64,000 nucleotides of DNA from Phialophora verrucosa (lineage: Eukaryota; Ascomycota; Eurotiomycetes; Chaetothyriales; Herpotrichiellaceae). The number at the start of each line of letters is the position of its first letter. Within the stretch, counting starts at the first letter, position 1. Shown piece by piece: positions 1 through 10,271 of the stretch. Both the position numbers and the translations under genes were made by a program. The notes under the pieces are model-generated. The model worked only from the letters and a program-made list of their open reading frames with translations. It made no database searches and was not told the origin of the DNA. Location of the stretch: positions 1 to 64,000 of the forward strand of contig MSED01000005.1 of assembly GCA_002099365.1 (NCBI GenBank). Direction: 5' to 3'.

Positions 1-123
1 CCCTAACCCTAACCCTAACCCTAACCCTAACCCTAACCCTAACCCTAACCCTAACCCTAACCCTAACCCTAACCCTAACCCTAACCCTAACCCTAACCCT
101 AACCCTAACCCTAACCCTAACCC
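1..123. repeat. Telomeric repeat array, CCCTAA x20
   Basis: Twenty perfect tandem copies of CCCTAA plus a further CCC. This is the C-rich strand of the TTAGGG telomere used by most filamentous ascomycetes, read from the chromosome end inward, so position 1 is at or very near a physical chromosome end. There are no degenerate copies, which suggests it is the active terminal array and not an interstitial remnant. Confidence 0.98.
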
Positions 124-460
124 ACTACCTTTTCGCTTTGTATGGGTTATGGGCTCGCTATACTTACTCTTAATTTTTTTATATTTATTTATTTTTTATT
201 TTTTATCTTTATTTTTTTAACTTTTTATTTTTTAATAAAGTAATAATATTAGTAATAGTATTATCTATAATAATAATATCGGCGATAGTAATATTAATAA
301 CGATAGTATTATTAATAGCGTTAGTATTTTTAGTAGCGGTAGTAGTATCGGCGGTAGCAGCATCGGCGGTAGCAGCATCGGCGGCAGCGTTATCGGTGAC
401 AGCAGCATCTGTGGTAACGGTATCAGTTAGATTCGTTAGTAGAGATAGTCGTTACGAACG
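124..460. repeat. AT-rich spacer grading into a trinucleotide-like repeat
   Basis: About 115 bases of T/A-rich sequence follow the telomere. They pass into a degenerate three-base periodic sequence (AGTAATAGT-like, then GGCGGTAGCAGCATC-like) whose GC content rises steadily away from the telomere. No coding potential is evident. It may be a trinucleotide or 15-18 bp repeat decayed by C-to-T change towards the chromosome end, or simply low-complexity DNA. Confidence 0.7.
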
Positions 461-488
461 ATGGGAAGGAGCCACCTACTTCAGTTAA

Positions 489-1640
489 CTTCAAAACACC
501 ACAACTCACCTCTTCTTCACCCTCTCCTCAGCAGCCACCACCACCACCATCACCACCGCCAGAATAATTCCTGCGCTCGCTGCGGTTGTTGCGTTGCTGC
601 TGCTCGTTGCCAGCTACATTTACTTCAATATCACTGTGGAGCACCATCACCATCACCATCACCAGCACCAGCACCAGCACCAGCACCAGCACCAGCAACA
701 GCAACAGCAACAGCATGACCTTCTCTGGGGTAGTCCGGGGTCGACGTACCTCATTTCACTGCTGGACGAACAGGACATGTACTCTGAAGGTCAGGTGAAG
801 GCAATGCTCCGAGCTCGCTGTCCACAATTCCGCTCGTTGAACGTAAAGGCTGCCAGCAACAAGGCGCGGCACGTCCTGCTCCTGCTCTCGCGCGACTATG
901 GCAAAGTCTGGGACAAGAAGCCCTCTGAAACGATCGAGGCGCAGCCGCTGAATCTGCCGACCGACTTTTCTCTTGACACGAGGCGCCTCCGAAGCAACCT
1001 GCCCGTCCAACGTCTCCTCCGACTTGACCCTCAGCTCACCTGGCTGATCGACGCCGAGTTCATGACCTTGACGCGCAACAAGGCGCCGCTCCCGTTCGCC
1101 GTCAGCATCATCAACCTCAATGGCGACGAGATCCTCACGTGCAATGTCGACTATTAGATGTCAATGGAAGAGTTGGAAGAGGCGGTGACAGCATACCTTG
1201 CATACGACGACGCCGCGTTGCGAGTCCGCCGGGCCACATTCCGCAGGATGTTCATGAAGCACTATGGCGGACGCCGGACGAACGGCAAGACACAGCTTGA
1301 GATCAAGGCGGCGCTCGCGGCATACACTGACAACCATACCCTGCTTGCGTACGGCACGAACCAGGACGTCAACATCTTCCACCGATTCCGGTGCTGTTTG
1401 AACAATTCCCCTCTGGCGGCCGCTGTCCACTACGAGCAGCCCATCGACATTCACAAGGTCGTCAAGTTTATGTTGCCGTGGTACACTCGCTGCCATTCGA
1501 GGTTCAGTTCTAGACTCGATGACCTTCACTTGAAGTTGGTACCTGGGTCGACATATACGGCGTACCACCGGGCAAATATTGACGTGAGAGCGTTCTGGGA
1601 GGTGGTGCGGTTGGTGATTGAGACTGCCGAGCGACCTTGA
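489..1640 (+). pseudogene. DEDDh 3'-5' exonuclease-like gene with in-frame TAG, probably broken
   Basis: One frame is open from 489 to 1640 except for a single TAG at 1155-1157. It encodes a hydrophobic N-terminal segment (IIPALAAVVALLLLVASY), a His/Gln-rich tract, and then the hallmarks of an RNase T/DnaQ-type nuclease: DAE at 1050-1058 (Exo I), an aspartate in NQDV at 1365 (Exo II), and HRANID at 1566-1583 (Exo III, H and D). The TAG lies between Exo I and Exo II, so neither half alone would be an active nuclease. No ATG lies in frame upstream of the hydrophobic segment; the first in-frame ATG is inside the coding region at 777. No GT-AG pair of plausible length removes the stop. The simplest reading is a recently disabled subtelomeric gene. 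Stop readthrough or a sequencing error are alternatives. The nuclease family match is moderate in strength. Confidence 0.6.
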
Positions 1641-1915
1641 TCAGATAGAAAATGCCGAGGATGACTGAACTGTGCAACCGTGCTGATCCTATGCTTGAAG
1701 TTGAGAGTGAAAGTGTACAGGAGGACCATCACGCCGAGTAGTCAACGAGACGCAATGGTCTCACCCATACCGACTGTAGAAAGCCTTCTCGTTGATCATC
1801 TGGCGCGTCACTCGACTCCGACGAACTGTAACGCGGTAAGGCCAACGGCATGATGAAAGGCCTTGGCGTGTCCTTCTCTAGGTATACGATCACAGAACCA
1901 CGAACGGTGAGGAGA

Positions 1916-2360
1916 CGGGCGGATGACTCGACTTAGTATTAAACTCTTAGCTACTCTGTGGCGACGAGAAGATGGGCATTGCGCGTGGTGGATGACTTAA
2001 CTCGACTCGGCATTATACTCTCAGCTGCTTTGTGACGACGAGAAGATATGCATTACGCGTAGTGGATGACTTAACTCGACTCGGCATTATACTCTCAGCT
2101 GCTTTATGACGACGAGAAGATATGCATTACGTGTGGTGGATGACTTGACTCGACTCGGCATTGTACTCTCAGCTGCTTTATGACGACGAGAAGATATGTA
2201 TTGCGCGTGGTGGATGACTTGACTCGACTCGGCATTGTACTCTCAGCTGCTTTATGACGACGAGAAGATATGCATTGCGCGTGGTGGATGATTTGACTCG
2301 ACTCGGTATTGTACTCTCAGCTACTCTGTGGCGAGAAGATAGGCATTGCGGGTCGTGGAT
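1916..2360. repeat. 74-bp minisatellite, about six copies
   Basis: Units start with GGATGACTT near 1990, 2064, 2138, 2212 and 2286, exactly 74 bp apart. A more diverged copy begins near 1919 and a shortened one ends near 2360. Copies differ at scattered positions, largely transitions (CATTACGCG versus CATTGCGCG; TTAACT versus TTGACT). Confidence 0.95.
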
Positions 2361-2689
2361 GGAAGACTCGACCAGGCAATTCACTTGGACATGTGCCCTG
2401 TAGCGCAAGCTCATGATTATTGAAGCAAGCGACAGTGAGATGCTGCCCTGGAGCGTCGTGTACAAGTGGATGAGTCGACTCGGTAATGTCCTAGCAGCTG
2501 CGCCCTGGAGTACGGTCCTAAGATCATTAGAAGCACGGTCGAGATCGGGGTGACAGGCCTCGTGGGCACTGAACGGCTCGGCATAGAAATGGACTTGTAC
2601 ATACTAGACTTATGGTCAACAAGGGCACGATTAACATTGGCAGGCAGTGGCGACGTTGTCGAGGAACGAGAGAGGGCTCGGCAATACAA

Positions 2690-2945
2690 TGGTAAATGCT
2701 CCCTGCGCCTCAAGTTCATGGTCACCAGCAGCACGAGCGACGGTGGGAAGAGAGTGCCTGGGCCTCGTGGATGATTCGACTATGCGACGATGTTGGAATG
2801 CTCGTAGTGTCTCAAGTTCATGGTCATCAGAGGCACGAGCGACGATGTTGAAATGCTCCCTGCGCCTCAAGTTCGTGGTCATCAGAGGCACGAGCGACGA
2901 TGACAAGACAGGTCCCAGACGTCGTAGATGATTCGGTCGGTAATG
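2690..2945. repeat. Irregular repeat with a CTCAAGTTCATGGTCA core
   Basis: The core CTCAAGTTCATGGTCA followed by a shared GCACGAGCGACG occurs near 2709, 2811 and 2866, so spacing is irregular (about 102 and 55 bp). It looks like a decayed tandem array with partial units. Confidence 0.75.
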
Positions 2946-3563
2946 TTCTTCCACACCCTCTCTAAACGCAGACTCATAGTCACTGGAAGCATGATCTCCA
3001 CTGTCGTCACGGCTTCAACCTCAAAGTGGATGCTGCATATTGCTGCGGGCGACACGGGGAAAGCTTAGGTCCGTAGTAGCATCTGCTTTGGCGAGTGTGA
3101 CAATGGCGGTCCACGAATCATCCCGCCAGAGTGCATCCTTGGCGAGCAGCTGAGCCGTGAACCTGTCAGCATTTGGATGAGAGTAGGACTCAGGACATGA
3201 GTCTCGGTGGGTGTAAGGTCATCTCTAGAATGCGCGTAATACCATCTGAACAGCGGCCTTGGAGAATGCAGTGGTGTCCCGGGGGTAAGTGTAATGTCAT
3301 CTCAACGACGGTCACAATGCCTTCTTGGGTTGGATGGAATGACCAGACCGGTATTGGCAACGAGAATCTTGTGACAACAAAGAACGCATCGTCGAGAAAC
3401 CAAAGTATCCACAGCGCAGGAGAATGTGCATCTTCAAAAGTGGTGTTGGGGAAGCAAGGCGGTTGGGAGGATGCTGTAGACAGGAATAGTCGGTGGTGGT
3501 GTTGGGAGGACAGGACCGCAGGCAGGGTTTCTGTAGAGACACGCTGGCCGATGGTGTTTCAAA

Positions 3564-4110
3564 AGCTTAACCGCAGGCAGAGAGTTTCGTGGGAGGCAAG
3601 GTAATCGGCAGAGTTGAAGTAGCTTGACCGCAGGCAGAGAGTTTCGTGGGAGGCAAGGTAATCAGCAGAGTTGAAGTAGCTTGACCGCAGGCAGAGAGTT
3701 TCGTGGGAGGCAAGGTAATCAGCAGAGTTGAAGTAGCTTGACCGCAGGCAGAGAGTTTCGTGGGAGGCAAGGTAATCGACAAAGTAGTAGCTTGACCGCA
3801 GGCAGGGAGTTGGTGGGAGGCAAGGTAATCGACAGAGTAGTAGTAGGGAATATGTGGAGGCAAGGTAATCGACAGAGTAGTAGCTTGACCGCAGGCAGGG
3901 AGTTGGTGGGAGGCAAGGTAATCGACAGAGTAGTAGTAGGGAATATGTGGAGGCAAGGTAATCGACAGAGTAGTAGCTTGACCGCAGGCAGAGAGTTTGT
4001 GGGAGGCAAGGTAATCGACAAAGTAGGAGCTCGACCGTAGGCAGGGAATATGTGGAGGCAAGGTAATCGACAGAGTAGGAGCTCGACCGTAGGTAGGGAA
4101 TTTGTAGACT
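3564..4110. repeat. 57-bp array passing into a 93-bp higher-order array
   Basis: Units beginning AGCTTGACCGCAGG start near 3564, 3621, 3678 and 3735 (57 bp), then 3789 (54 bp), 3882 and 3975 (93 bp each) and 4028 in diverged form. The 93-bp unit is a fusion of one long and one short version of the same motif (GGAGGCAAGGTAATCGACAG appears twice per unit), so this is a higher-order repeat made by unequal exchange. Degenerate copies trail on to about 4230. Confidence 0.95.
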
Positions 4111-4639
4111 CTGACCGATGTTGTGGCCACCAGAAAGAAGGGGTTCGTAAATGGACGCTGACAATGTTGTGGCGTAGGAGCTTGACCGCAGGTATGAAGT
4201 TTGTAGAGGCAGGGTTGCAGCCGCTCCACCATAGGTTTTGTTGAGCCCTACTGACCGATAGTGTTTTAGGAGCTTGACTGTCGGTAAGGGTTGGTAAATG
4301 TATCCTGACAGACGCCGCAGGAGGAAAACCGCTGACAGGAATGTTGTAATGGCTGGTTGTCAACGGTGGTGTTGCGGAAGTAGGCTGTTCAGTGAGACCT
4401 GTAGAAGCGAACGGTTTTGGTGGCCTTGCAGAAGCAAGTGATCAGAGGGAACGGTCAGTGGTGGTTCAGACAGGGGTGTTGTAACGTGGGACGATGAGTG
4501 CTGTAAAAGGTCGACAGTAGTGCTGTAGGCAGAGGATGAGGATTTTCGAAGACGTAGGACAACGGGTGCTCAGATATAGGACGAGGAGTCTCGTAGACAT
4601 AGGATGAGGAGCCCCGCACGTAGGGCAATGAATCCTGTC

Positions 4640-4925
4640 GATGGAGGACGAGGAGTGCTGCAGAGAGGACGGGTGCTGCAGAGAGGACGGGTGCTGCAGA
4701 GAGGACTGCTGCTGCAGAGAGGACGAGTGCTGTCGAGGGGATGGGTGCTGCAGAGAGGACGGGTGCTGCAGAGAGGACTGCTGCTGCAGAGAGGACGAGT
4801 GCTGTCGAGGGGATGGGTGCTGCAGAGAGGACGAGTGCTGCAGAGAGGACTGCTGCTGCAGAGAGGACGAGTGCTGCGGAAAGGACCAGTGCTGCGGAAA
4901 GGACCGGTGCTGCGGGAAGAGGACG
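4640..4925. repeat. 18-bp minisatellite, about 15 copies
   Basis: GTGCTGCAGAGAGGACGG-type units repeat every 18 bp from about 4655 to 4925, with variants carrying CTGCTG or GTGCTGTCGAGGGGATGG. The unit is a multiple of three and lacks stops in several frames, which produces long artificial open frames on both strands. No start context, signal or conserved domain supports translation. Confidence 0.95.
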
Positions 4926-5440
4926 AGGAAATTGTATGAGGAACGCTGAAGATTGTAGACGAGGAATTCTGGAGGAGCATTCGTAGGACGACGAGTCTGT
5001 AAAAGTCAGTAGGAGATTCAAACAGCAAAGTGAATATGCTCCAGAAGGGATAGTCAACCTCCCAAGTAACCAATCATGCTCCAGGGACACAATGCTCCAG
5101 CGACAATGTTTGTTCGAAATCTGCTCAAGTCAACCACTCGAACCCAGATCGTCCACTCTCCCCTGGTATGACAGTTTCGGTTTCGCGGGTGAGAACCCGG
5201 TACTCACGACTCGCAGGCACGGGAACCTACTGTCAAATAGCGAGTCGCCCATTGCTGAACTCTCGAACCAACTCAGAGTATCCCAAGTAGTTCCATGCTT
5301 TTGCAGCCACCCAACGCCATTGCTGGCGGTAGGGGAAGTAATGCCTTGTCGGCAAGGGGTGTGTTGGCCAGTGTGTTCTCAAAGGAAACCCTGATCAAAG
5401 TCCTATACAAGACTCATGCGTCGTCCATTTGTTGGATGAG

Positions 5441-5760
5441 GCGGCCATCACTGTGCCGGAGGTGTACGCAATGGTGCAGCGGAGGTGTTCATTGCTGAAC
5501 ATGAGGAGGCGGCCATCACTGTGCCGGAGGTGTACGCAATGGTGCAGCGGAGGTGTTCATTGCTGAACATGAGGAGGCGGCCATCACTGTGCCGGAGGTA
5601 TGGTGCACGAAGGTGTTCATTGCTGAACATGAGGAGGCGGCCATCACTGTGCCGGAGGTATGGTGCACGAAGGTGTTCATTGCTGAACATGAGGAGGCGG
5701 CCATCACTGTGCCGGAGGTATGGTGCATGAAGGTGTTCAGTACTGAACATGATGTAGCGG
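5441..5760. repeat. Minisatellite whose unit changes from 68 to 60 bp
   Basis: Units starting GCGGCCATCACTGTGCC begin at 5441, 5509, 5577, 5637, 5697 and (partial) 5757. The first two are 68 bp. The next three are 60 bp, the same unit after a small internal deletion that replaces GTGTACGCAATGGTGCAGCG with a shorter GTATGGTGCACG segment. Copies are almost identical within each class, so the array is young or homogenised. Confidence 0.95.
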
Positions 5761-6740
5761 TGGTCCACAAGGAGTGTGCTGTGTAGCGTGGGAGAGAGAT
5801 GAGGAGAAGAAAGAAGGGAAAAGAGAACGGATGAAGCAGAAATTCCATTTGTATTTCGAGCAAGACGGGAACAGTGGCAGGTGCGAAGTCATGGGGTGAG
5901 TATTGGCTGTAAGGAAGGAAGGAGCGCGACATCACCACGGCACGGGCGGCGGAGAGCCACGGAGGCATGAACGATGAGATTGATGCTGATACCGTGTATA
6001 TAGTCCAGCGTAGGGTAGACAAGTAGACTGCAACAACTTAATCCGACTCGAGTCCAGTGACAATGCATCGCCGTGATCACCAGGTTGAGCGAGTCAACAA
6101 CGACACCAGACTTACCAACAGGGAAGTCATGCGGCGGCAGAGGGGGGACGTGATCGGATGAAGATACGAGTATTGGAGGTGTCCAGACAAGAGCGTAGAT
6201 TCAACGAGGTGAGTCGACGGGCTTTCGTGGTGAATGGATCCCGTCCATAGATTCCAAAAGGTCGAGACGTATCAGAGCAACAACCAACGGATCACCTACT
6301 GGTGACTCGGTACAGAGAAGAGGCGCTCCTGAGGAAGGCTTCGAGAATCCAGAGTAGAGGCGTTGTCAATGTAGAAGAGAACACCTGCTTCTGTTCGCTT
6401 GATGGACATGATGACCCGCAGTGGTCGTTTGTGTTGTGACATTGCCGACTCTCGTTGTTCGAAGAGGCGAGGAGGTAATGCCATATTTTGAATCGGAGGT
6501 ATGCAAGTCCAAGCGTCGCTAGATTAGTGTACTGTCCTCGAACGCCACGATAGTGAGCAGACTCCGTCGGCCTCCGGCAGTACTGTGCGATTGAGATTGG
6601 ACTGCAGACAATGTACACCTGTAGTGATTAAGCGAGCGGCGTGTGGAAGCGTCGACCTCTTGAGCGGTGATATGGAGCCGAATTTGTTGGTGTATGATCC
6701 TGAAAGTCGAGAATTGCTCGCGGAAGCGCGATGGGTATCA

Positions 6741-6800
6741 GTGCTATTGTCTTCCTCGGTGTGATATTGTCTTCCTAGGTGTGATATTGTCTTCCTCGGT
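6741..6800. repeat. 20-bp tandem triplet
   Basis: Three consecutive copies of GTGATATTGTCTTCCTCGGT at 6741, 6761 and 6781, differing by one base each. The array sits at the left edge of duplicated block A. The matching edge of block B (about 15163-15190) has only one related copy, so it expanded after the duplication or contracted in B. Confidence 0.9.
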
Positions 6801-7910
6801 GTGATTCAGCCGGTTCGACTGCGAACATTTCCGCGCTGAGAATCCGGCAAGTGAACGAGCAGAATCTGACCCATCCCATGTCCTGACTGTGATTTGGATT
6901 CGGCTTCAAACATTGCTACGCCTGGGTCCAAGAAAGGCACCAGCGGTATCTGTGAACCATCGCATGTTCCGAATGTGATTTGGCCGATCGAACGGCGAAG
7001 ATAGTGGTTCCTCCAAGTGATCCAGCATTCCCGAGTGCGTCTCTTTCAGATTGATTGTGGTTGTTTCCGGTGACGAGCCCCAAGGCATACACGGTACCGC
7101 CAGACGCATCCAACTCTTGTGCAATCCATGTTTACTCCGTCTCAACCTTTGTGGGAGGTCCACACGAGGCGCGATGTCCGTTCAAAGTCCGGCAAAGGTG
7201 GATGTAATGAATGCCTGTGGGCGATACGCTTGGGGGCAAAGGTAGTTGTGATGAGTACTCGAGGACGATATGCTTCTCTCGCTCGTATACAGGAGGACGA
7301 TGTGAGTCGTTGGGTGGGAAAAGCAGGGCTGGGCAACGTCAGTCAGTGAGATCACAAGCCACATCGAGAAATTGCTGGTGGCTGTGCAAGCTAAAAGTAT
7401 CAAGGAATGCAAGGCTTGAACATCAACATCATATTAACAGATACCCAAAGTCCACCACAACACCAGTGATTATACACATACTCTATCATGCTATTGTTCA
7501 CAACACCGACCCAGTACCACTCACAGGCGACGAAACTCCGCGACCACCCCACAACTGCTGACATGCGAGGCATAATATTCGGGATGGCAAACGAGTCCGC
7601 ACATACATATGATGGGACTGATGAAATCGTGCTCCGACTTCAGGTGATACATGATCAAATTGTAGTCGTTGGTTTCGGTGTCGGAGCAGACACATCGGTA
7701 GGCATCTTCCCTCACAAACTTTTCCCCATTGGAAGCGAGCGTCAGGACAGGTTGTAGTTGCTCCAAGACGTCGAGGCTGGCCATCAGATTTCGGGCACCA
7801 TTTGGACGCAAGAATCGAGGCGAACGGGGGCCTTTGACAATCGTGGCTTCACCAAAGGTGCCGTTGCACACCGGACCAAGCTTGTGTGCCCGGGACGTCG
7901 TCATTAGCGA
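6801..7910. repeat. Subtelomeric duplicated block, copy A
   Basis: This stretch resembles 15170-16110 in the same orientation and order. Shared landmarks include GTGATTCAGCCGGTTCGACTGCG, at 6803 in A, against GTGATTTAGCCGATTCCACTGCG in B; ATTGACGAGCCCC-like sequence with GATACCG or GGTACCG; GGTGGATGTAATGAAT-like sequence; and GAGCGTCAGGACAGGTTGTAGTTG against GAGCGTTAGAGCAGGTTGTAGTTG. Divergence is high, with many transitions and small indels, so the duplication is old. Copy A carries the intact 127-residue frame annotated at 7521-7904. Confidence 0.75.
7521..7904 (-). CDS. Small Cys/His-rich protein in duplicated block, unknown function
   Basis: A 127-residue single-exon frame with an ATG start. 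The C-terminal half holds two Cys/His clusters: a C-x-C followed by H-x4-H (RCVC ... YHLKSEH) and a C-x-C-x3-C followed by H-x4-C (CMCGLVC ... HVSSC). These could bind two zinc ions, but they match no family I can name. A diverged counterpart of the middle part (LQLQPALTL, then CRCF) is found in block B, so the frame has been kept open in both copies, a modest sign that it is or was coding. It could equally be an open frame carried within a non-coding repeat. Confidence 0.4.
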   Translation of the reverse strand: MTTSRAHKLGPVCNGTFGEATIVKGPRSPRFLRPNGARNLMASLDVLEQLQPVLTLASNGEKFVREDAYRCVCSDTETNDYNLIMYHLKSEHDFISPIICMCGLVCHPEYYASHVSSCGVVAEFRRL

Positions 7911-8087
7911 CTCCAGAAAATTGGATGATGGACCGTGCTTCGATCAGGCTAGCGAGTATAGTGACCTCCAAGATCGAATCAGAGCACTTGAAGAGTGCCC
8001 GAAAGCCCAATCTTCGGCCCAAGACGTGACGATGAGGGCTGACAAAGGGTTCGAAGCGCAGGAAGACCTTGGCAGGCTAGACGACTG

Positions 8088-8973
8088 TCAGTTTGAGCAA
8101 GGCACAATAGGAAAGGGGCCATGACATACGCGAGCCGGGGCAGCAGGAGGAGGACGAGGACAAGAAGCATCCCCATCGGCGTGGCCAACAGGCCTCGCCG
8201 CGAGGAGCTCTTGCCTCTCGGCCTCCAAAAAGACATCGTCGGGGATTTGAGCATCGTCGAACTCGTCTGCGGCTGGATCTGATCCGCCAGGAGAAGAGCC
8301 ATCAAGACTGAGGATCTTGACACCATGGTGACTGTGTAGGTCCCGGGCAACGGCGCGGCAGACGAGTCTTTTGATCTTGTTGCGGGGCTTTCCACCAATG
8401 ATTGGCCAGTTCCAGGGCTGATTGCAGGTTTGGAGGAGAGAGTCGACTTCTGCTCGGAGTGCTCGTGGCGTCTGGTACTCCTTTTGAACACGTCTCTTGA
8501 CCCGGCGGAGTGCATGCTCGACGCAGAACCGGAACTCTAGCAATGTGTTAGTTACCAGCTCACAAATGCAGAGGCAATGGCAGCGTACTCTTGACATCAT
8601 CAACAGACCAACCGGCCATCTCAGTGGACATCTCTGGCTCGGCAGCAGGAGGCTTGGGAGGTGGAGGGCGTTTGGAAGCACGAGATTTGGACGACTGAGG
8701 ATCTTTGCTGGCTGAAGGCTCCGGCAGGTGAGGATCGGAGGAGGTAGGAGTAATTAGCAATTGACAACCGGCCGACGCAGGAGTACCGAGCAATTGAAAG
8801 TTGAGAGGAACAGGACCAGAGGGAGTAGGCGTTTCAGGTGAGCTGAGATTCACAGTGCTGGCCTCTTCGAGGGAACTGTGGTCATCGTGGCCAACAGGCC
8901 TCGATTCCACGACGCGTGAAGGCCATGACCAAGAAATGGAGATACGAGGCAACGATGGGAGCCAGTTCCACAT
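8088..8973 (-). CDS. Two-exon hypothetical protein, Pro-rich N-terminus
   Basis: Exons 8589-8973 and 8537 excluded to 8088 (8088-8536), with a 52-nt intron 8537-8588 that has a GTACGC donor, a TAACTAAC branch and a TTGCTAG acceptor. The joined frame encodes 277 residues. The N-terminal 125 residues are rich in Pro, Ser and Thr. The second exon opens with a basic helical stretch (KFRFCVEHALRRVKRRVQK) and carries an acidic patch before a Pro/Ala/Cys tail. The motif RPVGH occurs twice, once per exon, because the same 18-bp DNA sequence is present at both places. I recognise no family. It is probably a lineage-specific subtelomeric gene; the splice signals make it more believable than a random frame. 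Confidence 0.45.
8178..8202 (+). repeat. Dispersed 25-bp element, copy 1
   Basis: The GTGGCCAACAGGCCTCG core with flanks (25 bases at 8178-8202) recurs without mismatch, inverted, at 10426-10450. An 18-base core is also at 8886-8903. It is embedded in coding sequence but read in different frames at the different sites. Confidence 0.85.
8886..8903 (+). repeat. Dispersed element, 18-bp core copy
   Basis: CGTGGCCAACAGGCCTCG matches the core of the 25-bp elements at 8178 and 10426. It lies in the first exon of the hypothetical gene at 8088-8973 and gives the same peptide motif RPVGH as the copy at 8178. Confidence 0.8.
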
Positions 8974-10271
8974 GATGAAAAGCGAAATCGATGAACAAGA
9001 GAGAAGTGTGAAAATTTTTGTGCTGTGGTGTCAAAGCAGAAAGTGAGAGAAATGAAAAGAGATGAGAGAAGATATAGGTGGGCGGTGGCTACTTTTCAAA
9101 TGAGGATGACTTCACGGCAGGTGCAGGTACAGCAACTCTCCATCGACATTTCGAGGCACGGTTTATTGAGTGCGCATTCAGCAGCTCTCTACTGATCTCA
9201 CCTTGAAGCTGCTTCTGGAGTTTGCTTAACTGGTCGTCTGTGACTGCAACGCTGTACTTGCGGACTGAAGTCTTGATGAACAGCTCGCCCCTCCTGTCTG
9301 ACCTGTCGCGCTGTCCAGGCTCCAAGTAAGTCCGACCTCCTATGCTGCTCGTGGCCAGCCATCATGGAGAGGACGTTTTGATGGAGACTGAATGGACAGA
9401 ATCCGATTTGCTCGCTTGACACTTGGTCCCTGATGTCGCGAAGAAGCTGATTTCTCCGCAGGAGGAGCTTTCTTGGAAGATTCGATACAGCAGCAGCTTA
9501 TTGATGGGATAGCGGAGGCAGCGGAACCACGTATTTCTACAGTATCAGCGATGTTCCCTTGAGAAGATGTTGGTGGCCTATTGAGCTCCTGGGTTCGGGC
9601 ATTGTCACGGCTATATTCGACCCTCGACTGAACAATATGAAAGGACTCATGAGATACACTGGAGCCGGATTGCTGCTGAAGACTCGGTGGCTTCTTCATC
9701 ACGATAGCTGCAATACATGGACTCAAGCCAGCACACCAACAGCAACATGTGGGCAAGGTGAGAGGGTTTCTGATGTCTATGGAAAGGCCCTTCGCATGAG
9801 TCCCTGGGCGATTGTCGATTGCTTCCAGCCAGCATACCCGTTGCAAATGTCAGAGTGGATGTGCTCCTCCTTGCGGACATCACCTGTGGGCATGACTGCC
9901 ATTCGAATTCTATGAACACCGCGTAGGACCCAACACTGCCAGCAGAAAACGAGCCGGGCAAGATAGGTAGTGTTTCGCACGTTCGTGAAGATGCCGTCTG
10001 TAACATGAAGTATCGTCCAGGGAGCGAAGCGGAGTCTCGAGACATGGATTCAGGACTGGCTTGTAGTTTTCGGTGAGGACTAGTAGACAGGCGAGGCACT
10101 TCAATAACTTCAGTTTCACTTCAATAAATTCAGTTTCACTTCAAATTTTTCACACACTTCTCGTTTTTCTCTTTCCTTAGAACACAACAGTCCACTCGAA
10201 CAGGCGTCAGCTGTACCTTTTCTTCGTGTCTTGTACATCATTTCACTGCCTCCTTTCTCACTGTCGTCAAA
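8974..10271. other. 1.3 kb without a confident gene
   Basis: Two minus-strand frames (about 9340-9700, Ser/Pro-rich; and 9089-9325, with a predicted coiled-coil-like TDDQLSKLQKQLQGEISREL stretch) have coding-like composition and could be exons of one gene. I could not find a phase-consistent splice joining them or a credible start, so I do not call a gene. The right end is the 5' region of the gene at 10272. Confidence 0.4.

Larger units (their letters stand above)
1641..6740. other. Gene-free minisatellite mosaic
   Basis: About 5 kb between the broken nuclease gene and the first duplicated block. It is built from at least five unrelated tandem arrays, annotated separately, joined by unique GC-rich spacers (1641-1915, 2946-3563, 4111-4639, 4926-5440, 5761-6740). 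Every long open frame here is a by-product of the repeats, whose units stay open in several frames at once. I see no start, splice or domain evidence for a real gene in the spacers. Confidence 0.7.

Noticed and set aside
461..718. ATG-initiated 85-codon frame with SPSPSP/APAPAP repeats
   Set aside because: It is the shifted reading of the CAC/CAG tract whose other frame joins the nuclease-like sequence; no further domain follows.
3559..4232. Long minus-strand frames of about 200 codons with repeated LPCLPP or ITLPP peptides
   Set aside because: They are translations of the 57/93-bp minisatellite in three frames at once; no start, signal or domain supports them.
4455..5090. Long frames with Ser/Ala or Cys-Arg repeat peptides (CCREDG, AAERTS)
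   Set aside because: Artefacts of an 18-bp tandem repeat that lacks stops in most frames.
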